A stretch of DNA of 64,000 bases from Vermamoeba vermiformis (taxonomy: Eukaryota > Tubulinea > Echinamoebida). The stretch is taken from NCBI GenBank assembly GCA_045837725.1, contig JBEWZL010000101.1:124001-188000 (forward strand), given 5' to 3'. The notes beneath the pieces are model-generated. The model worked only from the letters and a program-made list of their open reading frames with translations. It did not search any database and was not told where the DNA came from. Every line of letters starts with the position of its first letter. The stretch's first letter is position 1. Positions 46,619-57,551 of this stretch are shown here, piece after piece. The translations under genes were made by a program, and so were the position numbers.

Positions 46619-47584
46619 ATGAGCAGAGTGCAGCGCCATCCAACCATCACCGTGGACGAGGTGAAAGAGGACTCGATATCCTTCGTATTGAAGGACACCG
46701 ATGACAGCGTGTCGAATGCACTGCGTCGTGTGATATTGGCGGAGGTACCGACCATTGCGATTGATTTTGTGGAAATTGAGGCCAACACATCCGTCCTCAA
46801 CGATGAATTTCTCGCTCACAGATTAGGATTAATTCCCCTCATTAGTCACAATGTTAAAGAATTTAATTATACAAAAGTAAGTGCTTATTGGTGCCGAATA
46901 GAATTAATTACAAATTTTTAATAATTTTTTTCATATTTTTCTAATTGCCACTACTCACTCCAGGACTGCGATTGTCCGAATGGCTGCGACAAGTGTTCAG
47001 TCGAGTTTATATTAGACGTTAAGTGCACAGATGAACAGACGCGCGAAGTGACATCGCGAGATCTGCAACTGACACATCCAGAGCGCGCCAGAGGAGTGGC
47101 GCCAGTGCACGACAACATTGTGATTATCAAACTGCAGCGCAATCAAGAGCTCAAACTCAAAGCCATTGCCAAGAAGGGCATTGGCAAGCTGCACGCCAAG
47201 TGGAATCCAACAGCCGGATTCAGCTACAAATACGAGCCCGAGATCAAGTTGAATCAGCCGCGCATGAGTGCACTGAGCGAGACCGCCAAGATGGAGTTCG
47301 TCGACAGCTGTCCCACGCACGTCTATCGCTACGACGAGGTCAGCAAGCGCGTGGAGATTGAAGACGCGATCCAGTGCATGTACTGCGGCGAGTGCGTGCG
47401 CAAGGGCGAACAGATCGCGAAGGGCGGTGAGCTGGTGGCGATTCATCAACGCAGCGACATGGTGCACTTCAGCATTGAGAGCACTGGTGCCCTGACCCCT
47501 GAGGAGATTGTGTTGACGGCCCTCGAGATATTGCGCGACAAGATGACCAAGATCAAGCACCACATCAACAACCCCATGCAGTAG
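46619..47584 (+). CDS. POLR2C: RNA polymerase II subunit RPB3
   Basis: Two exons. The alpha-like dimerisation fold reads DSISFVLKDTDDSVSNALRR, VILAEVPTIAIDFVEIEANT and FLAHRLGLIPLIS, followed across the intron by the zinc loop CDCPNGCDKCSVEF. The second domain, NIVIIKLQRNQELKLKAIAK, includes KGIGKLHAKWNPTAGFSYKY, the RPB3 signature, and a later Cys pair CMYCGECV. The C-terminus ends INNPMQ. Family knowledge: RPB3 forms the platform heterodimer with RPB11. RPAC1 (Pol I/III) is the alternative, but the VxxPTxAxDxVExxxNTSVLxDEFxAHRLGLIPL block and the zinc loop match RPB3 better. It shares a short promoter with UTP13. Confidence 0.9.
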
Positions 47585-47741
47585 TGGCACCATATATATA
47601 TATGTATGTAGCGTGCTGGTATACGCGCCTGGGGGGTGGCGTGTATTGTTGTATATAAAGGAACAGATCTGAGGATTAGCCACGTGCAGCATCAATAGTT
47701 CAGGCGTAGTGTCGTTATAATATATATATATAGTGGTTGGT

Positions 47742-48549
47742 TTATTTAAGCGCAACGAATTCACCGTCAACAGTGAACTTGCTGGAGCGGATCTGAGAGT
47801 TGCAAGTGTCAGTACAATGCGCATGCTTGGCGAGTGAATAGCTTACCTTCTGCTTGAACAGTTGTTGCAACTGCGTTCTGAGTGCACTGTCCTGCAACAG
47901 GGTGTCGAGGACGGTGCTCTCTAAGCTCGACTGCTGCATCCGTCCTCCTTGTTTCTTCAATGCGCGCTTGATAGTCCTGCGCCACTTGAGCTCATTCAAG
48001 TCAAATACACTCTGCACCTCCGCGCTAGTCTCTGGCTCTTGCTTCGGCTCCTCTGCCACTTTTGACTTCTTCGCTGCTCGTTCGCTCGCATCTGTCTCCT
48101 CTCGCTTGCGCTTCTTGCTCTCATCGCCATTGCTGGTAGTACCGTTAGTAGTAGCGACGCCATTGCTGACAGGCGCAGCTTTGGGAGTGGTGTTGGCAGG
48201 TTTGTTGGTGGATCCAGCTTGTCCAGCCTTCTTGCCGCGGAACAAGCTCTTTTGATACTTCTCCGCCTCGCTGATGCACGTCGTGTGGTCGCGATAGCTG
48301 TTGCCAGTGAAGTGTTGATTGCAGTCCACGCAGGTGAATGATGCGCCGTAGCACCTGAGGCACAACAAAGAAGAGTTAGTGCCGATCGGATCCAGATCCC
48401 AGTTCAGCGACGCAATTATTAGATTGAGCGCTAGCATAATTCTACAAAATATATGAATTAAATATTGGCGCTACTCACTGGCGGCGGTGTTGATCCAACT
48501 TCGGCTTTTTAACGGTATCTTGACACTGATCGCAGATGAACGAAACCAT
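47742..48549 (-). CDS. LYAR: LYAR-type zinc-finger nucleolar protein
   Basis: Four exons. It starts MVSFICDQCQDTVKKPKLDQ then HRRQCYGASFTCVDCNQHFT and GNSYRDHTTCISEAEKY, the two LYAR CHCC zinc fingers in order. A low-complexity linker (QAGSTNKPANTTPKAAPV) and a Lys-rich stretch KKRKREE precede a C-terminal helix, ELKWRRTIKRALKKQGGRMQ, then a short C-terminal strand FTVDGEFVALK, which matches the winged-helix-like end of the family. Family knowledge: LYAR is a nucleolar protein involved in pre-rRNA processing, which fits the neighbouring UTP genes. Length is about 230 residues. The start is fixed by the first zinc finger. Confidence 0.85.
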
Positions 48550-49063
48550 AGTGAGGTATCGATAGGGTATAGTTATATAGTCCTAGTACTGTGTTGTGGT
48601 GCAGACAGGGTGTCTACAATGACTTCTAGCGCCGAACAATCGTTAAAATAATTGCCTCCCTTGGATCGCGAACCAAAAAAAAGTCAGCGAATAAAAGGAG
48701 TTGTTTGTTATTATATATTTTGTATATAGACCACATTGTAGTGATTAGGGTGATATCATTCGCTTCTTGCAAGTAAGTTCAATACCATGCTGATCTGATG
48801 CAGATGCGCGACGCATTACAGCAGTTACAAACAATACTATGCACCTCAATTAATAATATATTTATTGCGATTAATACAACTCACTTTGCACTCCATTTCA
48901 GCGATCCAATAAACATCCCAGATCTGATCGCCCAAATTATGATAATAATAATGATCTATTCGCGTATTAAAATCAGTTTAATAGTCCGCATAATTATTAA
49001 ATTAATTTAGTCCACTAATCACTGTAACGCACAGATCGCGATCAGCAACAAAACACCAACCAA
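48550..49063. other. Shared promoter region, LYAR and WDR43
   Basis: About 510 nt, AT-rich, between divergent starts. No conserved frame or RNA found; short A/T runs dominate. Confidence 0.5.
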
Positions 49064-51002
49064 ATGACAGATTCAGAACACATCCGCACCCTGCACATTC
49101 AAGGCACGCAGTGGCTCTATATTGATGCGCAGAACGGCACTGCGAGTCGATTCACCGCTTGGCACGGCGGTCTGGATGCAGTGCAGAGCGCACGTGCAGT
49201 GCGATTGGACGACAAGAACGTGGTGCTGGAGACTGCCAAAAATAGCAATGCCAAAAATAGCACCGTGCCATCGATCAGCGCGCTGCTGTCACAACTCACT
49301 GCACTGCACGCCCTCGACGCGCACTCGGTGGTGTTCGGCACGCGTGCTGGTCAGCTCGTGCTGCTGCAACTTGCCACTTCCAAAAAAGGCAGACACCGCG
49401 CAGTGGTGCTGAGTGGTCAACACAGCTGTGCTGTCACGTGCATCAGTCACGTGGAGTCCACCGTGTACAGCAGTGACGAGCACGGTGGTGTCAGTGAGAG
49501 TCACGTGACTGCGGACCAATTGCGTGCGAGTCGCGTGCTGATCAGCGGTGACAGCGCATCACGTGCCAGTGTGGCCCTGGTGAGTGCACTGCACGGCACA
49601 CAACAGCTGGCGGTGATGCAGGGTCGCAAGTTGAAGGTGTGGGACAGCAAGAGCAACAACTACCAGTCCTCGCCGCACGCACACAGCACCACGTGGTGGA
49701 GTTGTGCCACGCCCCCTGTCACGCAGCTCACCGTGCAGGGCGAGTGGTTGTGCGCCGCAGCCAAACAGCGTCACGTGCATCTGTTGCACTTGCACGACAA
49801 CATTGTGCTCAGTAAGTGCTATTTATAGCTCCGCTCGTTCACTGAATTGCTGACACCTCTCTCTCTCAGCCATGACCCTCGACGCAGAAGTCACAGCAGT
49901 GGACATCAATCCGCACACAGCCTCACCGCTGCACGTGCTCGGAGTGTCAGAGCGCGGTCAGATCTCGCTCTGGGCCACTGCTCCGACCAAGACCGCACAG
50001 CTCGCCAAGCCCGATGTGACGATCAAAGTGCTCGATCAGCAGCGCAAGCCACTCAAAGTACTCGCTGCTCGCTTCACCGCTGCCGATGAGCTCTATCTGG
50101 TCACGGGCACTGCTGCTCAGCCCGAATTTCATCGCGTGTGCTACGTGAACGACAAGTCACGTGCTCTGTTGCGCGAGATCACCGTGACAGCAGGCGAGGA
50201 GAAGACAGCACAGTCACGCGATGCAGACAGTCACGTGCCAGCGAGTGTGGTGTCCGCGCACGAGAGCAGCAGTCGCGCCCACATGCTGCAGAGTCTGCAC
50301 CGCGCGAGTGAGGTGGACGAGGAGGGCCCCGTGATTGAACACAGCTTTGCGGACCAATTGGCGCAGCAACAGCTCAACAGCAAGAAGAAGAGTGCCGCGA
50401 GTGCTGCCCCGCGTGTGGACAGCATACTGAGCTGGCTGGAACAAGTGCTCGCCACACCGCAACAACAACAAGCTGCCGAACTGCATCGCATCATCGCCTC
50501 CGTGCACGACGCGCGCATCATTCGCGACACCATCAATCGACTGCCACTCGCGCACGTACTGCCACTCCTTCGACTGCTGGTACACTCGCTGCACACTCGT
50601 CCTGCGCTGTTCGGCTCCGCACTCGTCGAGTGGATCCGCGCCGTCCTGTTGCAACGATCTGCGTACTTGATGACTGTACCGGGCCTGGTCGACGAGCTGT
50701 CAGGTCTATATGCACTGATTGAAGCACGCTTGCAGCACTTCAATGCCTTCTTGTCGCTGCACGGGCGATTGCAGCTCGTGACATCGCTGATCAACACAAA
50801 GCGACATGGATCTGACTACAGTGCTGGCGAATACGAGCCCATTGCAGTGTTCCACGAAGATGAAGACGACGAGGACGAGGACGAGGATGAAGACGATGAA
50901 GGGGAGCACGACGTTGAAGACAGCGATCAAGACAGCGAGATCGAGGGTGCAGAGGATAACGAAGATGAAGACCTTGAAATGTACGATGATGATGATGAAT
51001 AA
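49064..51002 (+). CDS. WDR43: SSU processome subunit WDR43 / UTP5
   Basis: Two exons. The N-terminal half is a diverged WD40 propeller with motifs such as HSVVFGTRAGQLVLLQLATS, GRKLKVWDSK and LGVSERGQISLWATAP. The C-terminal half is the Utp12 domain: DSILSWLEQVLATPQQQQAA, ELHRIIASVHDARIIRDTIN and RLPLAHVLPLLRLLVHSLHT, ending in a strongly acidic tail (DEDEDEDDEGEHD to MYDDDDE). Family knowledge: UTP5 is a t-UTP/UTP-A subunit that links Pol I transcription to early pre-18S processing in the nucleolus. Propeller blades are hard to align, so the call leans on the Utp12 domain and acidic tail; WDR75 and UTP12 have different layouts. Confidence 0.8.
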
Positions 51003-51159
51003 GACTAGTATAATATAGTAAATATAATGCGATTGAATCAACGTTGTTTGATGCGTGTTGTCCATAGCTTTGAGGTATCAGATCGCAAAAATGTGGAGCG
51101 AGTTTATTGCTTTGTACAACGCTGTATATCCAATATGTTATATTAGGCTGTTATATATT

Positions 51160-51701
51160 TTAAACATCGGTGGATCCAATCTTGTGACTGTAAATTGAAT
51201 AAAGAGGTTAGATGGGTCAGTTGCAACAAGGTCAACACGAGTACGTACACTCGAATAGGCTCGTAGTTAGCGTGGTGCTTCTTGGAGTACTCGAGACTGG
51301 CTTGTTGCCACTCAGGGGAGAGCGTGCGAGGAACGGGCTCTGAAAATACAATAATTGGTCAGATGTGCTTCAAATTATGTTAAATAATTATACAAAATAT
51401 CTCTGTAATTAATATCTTCGTATTGTTATTATTTGGATCGCTTCCAGCATTTAATATTAATTTCTAACCAAATATTGTAATTATAATGTAATCCAGATTT
51501 CTTACTCTTGGTCAATTTGTTGAGCACATAAGCAGCGAGAACACTGACAGCGCACGAAGCAAGGATCAATCGAGGGCTAGCAGCGTAACCCAAGCTGATT
51601 TTGCGGCTGATGTGTTTGTTGATAGTATCTGCAGGATCCACAGAGTTGACAATAGTGGGCTTTTGAATAGCAAATCGAACAGTCTTAGTCTTGTTGTCCA
51701 T
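51160..51701 (-). CDS. Small single-pass membrane protein, family unknown
   Basis: Three exons give about 105 residues. MDNKTKTVRFAIQKPTIVNS is basic and is followed by VDPADTINKHISRKISLGYA, then one hydrophobic helix (ILASCAVSVLAAYVLNKL). Downstream a polar tail reads PVPRTLSPEWQQASLEYSKK and HHANYEPI, and the last exon encodes RVHKIGSTDV before the stop. The last splice could use another donor giving a different short end. The layout (short soluble N-terminus, one helix, PEW-containing tail) recalls small inner-membrane subunits of respiratory complexes, but I cannot name one. Confidence 0.5.
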
Positions 51702-51978
51702 GGTGCTAGGGTGCTTATTTTGAGTTAACAAACTAACAGGGTGCGCTATGTCTGATTATTTTTTTTCAAACGAATTCATGAACCAAACACACTCGGCACG
51801 GTGTCGCGCGGAGGTGCTAGTGCTTCTACACTATCATACACTACGATGCTACTCGTACACTGCTGCACTCGCGAGATGATGTTGCAGCCTCCTTTTCTTG
51901 CTAAAGAACCGATCTGTACAGCTAACGTACGATTATATAAGTGACTATATTGAGTGCTTTGTACAAAGAGTGCAATCA

Positions 51979-53098
51979 TTACAAGAAAGGGTTCCAGTTC
52001 TGTTGCTGTTGTTGTGGGGGCTGTTGTTGTTGTTGTTGCGGTGTGGACTGCAAGAACGGATTTGACGCGGAAATGCTGCTCGGCAATTAGTCCCAGTGCT
52101 ACATACAACGCCATCAATACTCACCTAGGACCCGTGAAGTCGCCCCAGAGCGATGCGTCGTTCATGAACTGCTGCGTGTTGGCAGTACTAGTGGTGGTGG
52201 TGGATGGGGCAGCGTGTTGCGTGCGCGAGCGAGTGCCAGGGGGCGGTGCTAACAACACGGGCCCACTGCTCTCTGCGGCCTCGCTGTGCTGCGACACGGG
52301 GGTGCTGGTCTTGGACTGCAACAGAGCATTAGTGACACGTGTCAAACACCGCTCAGCGCGAGACAGAGCACGTGCATACCTTCAAGTTGACGTGAATGGA
52401 CTGGCCCTGGGGGATGGAGAAGTCGAGCTTGGGCTGCGTGGCCCAGTACTGGCCAGCCTTCTCTGCCTCTTGCAGCTGACGCAGGTACTTCTTGTGATCA
52501 GCGAGGGCGGCATTGAAGTCAAACGCTTCGTTGCGCTCAGTGAAGCCGAGGCCAATGAAGGCACGGCGCCCTTGTCCGTCCTCGAGCGTGAGCACAAAGT
52601 AGCGACTGCTGTCCTTCACTGGCTCCACACTGCGATCTGTCGCCACGCACTCCGCGAACATGTTGCCTATAATCATGTGGTCAGTGCATGGGTCAAGAGC
52701 GAGGTCAGCAATATATTGCAATCAGGGAATTTGGTAATTGGCTAAATTTCGACGTCAGATCAAATTTGAAATAAGCGATATTACAAATAGTACCCTTATA
52801 ATTTCAGATAAATACCGAATAAATTGTGCGTAAATATATGTACCGTCATTGGTGTTAATGAGTCGGATCAAACATTTTTGACCCTTTTGTACGACTGTCA
52901 ATCGACCACTCCACAAACAACCACCTCCTTCAACATTCCAATCCTATGTAATAATAATAGAGTATTAATTATGAGCAGCATTGCGTGATCGTCAATTACA
53001 GATGCTCTGTGGCCGGTAGCTGATTTGAGAGGGGGAATTTTGTACACGTAGCACTCCTTGATGACGCACAAAGTTTGTTCTAATTCTTCGTCGGCCAT
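51979..53098 (-). CDS. NECAP1: NECAP endocytosis adaptor (PHear domain)
   Basis: Four or more exons. The PHear fold is MADEELEQTLCVIKECYVYK then IPPLKSATGHRA, WSGRLTVVQKGQKCLIRLIN, ECVATDRSVEPVKDSSRYFV, LTLEDGQGRRAFIGLGFTER and NEAFDFNAALADHKKYL, a complete match to NECAP. The C-terminus is Pro/Thr-rich with the LWGDF motif and ends QQQNWNPFL, the WxxF-type AP-2-binding tail seen in NECAPs. Family knowledge: NECAP binds AP-2 and Fcho at clathrin-coated pits. Introns fall in equivalent places of the PHear fold, and one of them (near 52322-52378) contains the TGACACGTGTCA palindrome. Confidence 0.88.
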
Positions 53099-53272
53099 GT
53101 GCTAGTTGTAATTGACTGCGGTTCAATGGTGAATACTGCCTGCCAGTGAAGTGCTGCAATATTTTGTCCCTTCCCCGTTTGCCGCGTTTTTTACTTGCAT
53201 TAATTTGAAAAACAACAACACCTTAGGCACCCCACTTATTATTGTTAATACAATCAAAGGGTGACTGCAACA

Positions 53273-54520
53273 ATGTTGTTCGTAGACAAATATCGCCCTA
53301 CATCGTTGGACAAAAATGATTGCCATCCAGAACTAGCCGCCAATTTGAAGAATTTAGTAAGCAAAATGACAACGCATTTTAAATATAGTGCAAATATATA
53401 CGATATTTTTACTAATGTAATAACAGGCTACTAGCGATGATTTTCCTCACCTGTTATTTTACGGTCCATCCGGAGCTGGAAAAAAGACACTTATAATGTC
53501 ACTATTGCGCGAGTTATATGGACCAGGCGTTGAAAAACTCAAAATCGAGCCTCGCAGCTTCAAAATAGCAACTAAGAGCGAACCGATCGAGATCAACATT
53601 ATCGCCAGCTCGTTCCACATTGAAATGAATCCTAGTGACTGCGGCTACTACGACCGCGTCGTCGTGCAAGAGGTGATCAAAGAGATTGCGCAGAGTCAGC
53701 CACTAGAGACCTCGCTGACCCCCCAACGTCGTCCGTACAAGATCGTGATCCTGAGCGAGGTGGACAAGATGAGCAAGGCCGCACAACACGCGCTGCGTCG
53801 CACCATGGAGAAGTACCTCGCGACCTGTCGACTCATCATGACTGCCACCAGTCACGCGCGTGTCACCCCAGCAGTGCTCTCGCGCTCCCTGGCCCTGCGC
53901 GTCGCTCGTCCAAGCAGTGGCGTGCTGAGTGCGCTGCTGAGTGACGTGTGCAGACGCGAGCACTGGCCTGCAGGAGTCGCACTCACGCCACTCATTGCGG
54001 ACAAGGCTGAGCGCAACATTCGACGCGCACTGCTCATGTTGGAAGTCGCTAAGATGAAGTCGGGTGTGCAGCTCGTGAAGCAGATAGAGCTGCCTGACTG
54101 GGAGGTGTTTGTGCAGCAATTGGCCAAGGAGATTATTGACGAGCAGAGTCCGCAGAAGTAAGTACTTGGATGTGCACTTGTCGCGTACTGACTGTTATTC
54201 TAATCGACTAGACTGCTCACACTGCGCTCTAAGCTGTACGAACTGCTGGTGCACTGCATACCTGCCGATGTGATTATACAGCGACTCACCACTGCATTGC
54301 TGGAGCGATTGGATGCGGATCTCAAAGTGGATGTGACACACTGGGCTGCTTTCTATGTAAGTCGATGCCCATATTTAAGACTGTAATATACATTTGCTTA
54401 CTTCAATGCTAGGAGCATCGCTTGAAGAGTGGCAGCAAGGCAATCTTCCACTTGGAGGCCTTCATTGCCAAGTGCATGGCCCTGTACAAGAGCTACTTGG
54501 TGCAGAGCTTTGGCGACTAA
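53273..54520 (+). CDS. RFC3: Replication factor C subunit RFC3 (yeast Rfc5)
   Basis: Four exons. MLFVDKYRPTSLDKNDCHPE is the RFC box I start; the Walker A loop is GPSGAGKKTLIMSLLRELYG, followed by GVEKLKIEPRSF, VVVQEVIKEIAQSQPL, the Walker B equivalent IVILSEVDKMSKAAQHALRR and TMEKYLATCRLIMTATSHAR with SRSLALRV (the sensor and SRC-type box). The C-terminal collar reads LLTLRSKLYELLVHCIPADV and ends YKSYLVQSFGD. SEVD in place of DEAD is normal for this subunit, in which ATP hydrolysis is not needed. Family knowledge: one of five subunits of the clamp loader for PCNA. Strong match to human RFC3. Confidence 0.93.
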
Positions 54521-54711
54521 TAGATGTTAATAGAACACTTCTATATATAGCGTGCTTGTACTTGTCTCTACTGTAAATGCTTGTTTGATACTTAGTCGTG
54601 CACGTGCTTGTCGTTTTGTTTGTGAAACTGGTGATAGCTAAAGTTGATCTGGCATCAAACAACATTGTTCTCTGCAACATCGAACACAACGAGGGCATAG
54701 TACATATAATA

Positions 54712-56754
54712 ATGAGTCTAATTAGCTCGAACGATGTCTCGCTGAGCCAAGAACTGGTGAATCCAGCAGAATTGGCACGTGTTAATTATTTATTAAAAAC
54801 ACCCTCATAATATTGCTAATTTATTTTTTTTCCTATTAATCAGGTATTGTTTTATGGCCCTCCATGTTCCGTAAGTGACAATTAATTTATTTAATTCTTA
54901 GCATAGAGCTCTATTAATCGCCAATCACAAGGGCAAGACACGATTCTATTACCGCGAATATGCGCAAACACACGCGCGCATCAGTCCCAAAGACGACTAC
55001 CCCGACAAGTCGCTGCACTACGTGGTGAGCGAGGCCATCAAGCTGCTGCGCGAAGGCACGCAAGTGGTGATCGATGACTGCAATGCGCACGAGGACACGC
55101 GTCAGAGCTACATTGCGCGCGTCAAAGAAGCACTGCCCCACACTCGCACCGTGCTCGTCGTGTTCAGACCCGTGCTCGGTGTGCGGCAGTGCGAGTGGCA
55201 GCTAGAGTGGACCCTGGCTGCGCACTGTGTGGAGCTACAGCGCGGACACTCGACACCGCGCGGCACGTACATTGATTGGAGTGCGTGGCAGAAGACCTTT
55301 GATCACGAGCCCGTGTCACTGCTCGAGGGATTCAGCAGCACGCGCTATGTGGACTCGCACTTGTACTCGGCACGAACGCGCGAGCAGTTCAACACAACGG
55401 TGCGTGCAGTGATGGACCACTCAGTGGCCCTGGTGACTGATTGTCGTTCATTTGCAGGCACTGATCGTCGAGGCACAGGCCCTGGTAGAGTACAGCATTG
55501 ACGAGCTGTTTCACGTCACGTGCACGCTACAGCCCCACGTGTCGAGTGTGCTGCGCGAGTGGAGTGGCAGTCACGCGGCGTGGCACGTGTTGGTGCTGGT
55601 GGACGAAGCAGCGCTGTATCCGATGAGCATCGAGCTGATTGAGGACCCTGAACTGCAAATCACCGTGTAAGTAGCGCCAGTCAGTGCGTGCCCTCACTCA
55701 CCACTGCCCCCTTTCAGCCTTCAGAAGTGTCGTGCCGCCCTCGAACAACAATTGATCGCACTGCAGCTGCACCAGCCAGTGTATTATCTGCTCTCAGAGT
55801 ACAATGCCTTCGAACAGACGCACTTCTTCAAGCTGCAGCGCGGTGGTATGATAGCCTGGTGCGTAGTACTCTGCCATGCACCGCGCCACTAGCACTCATT
55901 TGCATCTCGCAGGGCACACATGCGACACGGTCTCGCGCTGTCACAGTGCGTGTACATCACAGCCACAGCCAAGAACAAGGCTGCTAGTGTACCGTGTGGT
56001 CTCAAGTACTGTCACGCTGCAGATCTGTTCAACAACAATGGCTGGGGCACGGACAGCAAGCTGTAAGTACCGCACGTGCCTCATGTGCACTGACTCATAC
56101 CCCACCGCAGCCGCAAGTACACGCGCGACCAAGCCTCACCTCCCACCAGCGAACTGCTGCGCGATGTCGAGTACAGTGCCGTGCCCATGCAACACGCCGA
56201 GTACGTACTTTCAAGCTTGAAAATCACTGTAACCAATTAATTTGTACAGACCTTTGCAGGGGAGTGCGCGCACGGAGTGGACGATCACTACAGAGCAAGG
56301 AGGATTCGGACGCGTGCACGGCTGTTGTTGGCCAGGCTCGCTGTCTGTCTCCGGTGAACTGCCTGCTGCGCCTGTGGTGGATCGGATCGCACACACAACA
56401 CCCAGAAAAAGTCGAGCGTTACCAGAGTGGTTGTCTCCTACTAAAGCACCCGCGAATAATAATAACAAGTCCCCGGCAAAAGAAAAAACAAAGAAAACGG
56501 AGGAAAAAGCCGTAAGTCCCTTGGATGGGACCGATGAAGATCCAGTATCTCAAGACCTACAACCAAGTCAAACGTCTTTATTCGATGATTTATCTGTATC
56601 GCAAGACTCGGAGGTAGCCACAAACGAAAATCAGCAAACAAAGCGCAAAAGATCCGAAGATGAGCCCAGCGATGAAATCAAGTGAGTATTTTTACTAAAA
56701 CGAAGCACACCACAACTAAGAGCAACTTACAGAACAAAGAAGGCGAAGATATGA
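54712..56754 (+). CDS. PNKP-kinase-like protein with degenerate P-loop
   Basis: Six to eight exons, start ATG 54712 (MSLISSNDVSLSQELVLFYG, then PPCSHRALL). The region HYVVSEAIKLLREGTQVVID then DCNAHEDTRQSYIARVKEAL and VVFRP has the order of the kinase half of polynucleotide kinase/phosphatase: a conserved VxIDxxN, R-x2-Y and, later, VSLLEGFSS. The expected Walker A GxxGxGKS/T reads GPPCSHRA, so the nucleotide-binding lysine is missing. The middle and C-terminal regions (VYITATAKNKAASVPCGLKY, GWGTDSKL) are not recognised, and the tail is Lys/Ser/Glu-rich with KRKRSEDEPSDE, probably nuclear. The first exon is chosen by frame and should be tested; an upstream exon could restore something. Confidence 0.5.
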
Positions 56755-56926
56755 AGTGGCTGTTCTTAGAATTTTAATTTTTTGTGGTCTTTGCCAACGG
56801 GTTGACTTTTGTTGACCATCACGCCATTGGTCCGCCAACAATCACGTGCCCACGTAACCAAAAAAAACATCAAAACCGAAGCTTTATTTTTGTATCTTTC
56901 TCACCAAAAAAAAACACAACTCAACA

Positions 56927-57551
56927 ATGGCCACCGTCAAGTTAGAGTCTTCTGATAAGAAGGAATTCGTCGTTCCTGTCGAGGTTGCTAGCCAATCCGT
57001 CACCATCAAGAACATGCTTGAAGGTAAAATAAATTATTGCTAATCTAGAAAAACCGATGGTTGCAAAAATATCACATGGCGCCTTACTAAAATTAATTAC
57101 TTAAAGATTTGGGCTCTGACAACGATGCTCCCATTCCTTTGCCCAACGTCTCTGCTAAGATCCTCGAAAAGGTCATCACTTACTGCAAATACCACCACGA
57201 GCACCCCACTCCCCAATCCGAGGAGAAGAAGGATGAGAAGAGAACCGACGATATCATCCCTTGGGATCGCGAATTCTGCCAAGTCGACCAAGCCACTTTG
57301 TTCGAGCTCATTTTGGTAAGTAGGATTTAAAATTCAAATTTGGTCTTTCAACGTCTTACAATTTACATTTTTAGGCTGCTAACTTCTTGGACATCAAGCC
57401 ATTGTTGGACCTCACCTGCAAGACTGTTGCCAACATGATCAAGGGCAAGACTCCCGAAGAAATCCGCAAGACCTTCAACATTAAGAACGACTTCACTCCC
57501 GAAGAGGAAGAACAAGTCCGCAAGGAAAACGAGTGGTGCGAAGAGCGTTAA
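56927..57551 (+). CDS. SKP1: SKP1, SCF ubiquitin ligase adaptor
   Basis: Three exons. [20 protein letters not shown] and [20 protein letters not shown] give the BTB-like start; [60 protein letters not shown] and [20 protein letters not shown], then [17 protein letters not shown], complete the fold. The proline after NDFT lies at 57498-57500, the site equivalent to the hydroxylated and glycosylated Pro143 of Dictyostelium Skp1. Family knowledge: SKP1 joins F-box proteins to cullin-1. The window also encodes an F-box/LRR protein at 7.5 kb. Codon use here is unusually C-ending, fitting a highly expressed gene. Confidence 0.95.

Larger units (their letters stand above)
13312..52344. repeat. Dispersed palindrome TGACACGTGTCA (six exact copies)
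   Basis: Exact copies start at 13312, 14383, 14979, 20692, 40002 and 52333. Five lie in introns (Pth-like, DUS2 twice, NT-C2/DIL, NECAP) and one just past the short-chain dehydrogenase stop. Close variants occur near 22609, 22682, 39893 and 45412. The span given covers the first to the last copy; the sites themselves are 12 bp each. Confidence 0.7.

Noticed and set aside
47012-47824. 270-codon minus-strand frame opposite RPB3
   Set aside because: RPB3 on the plus strand is certain; the antisense frame has no family resemblance.
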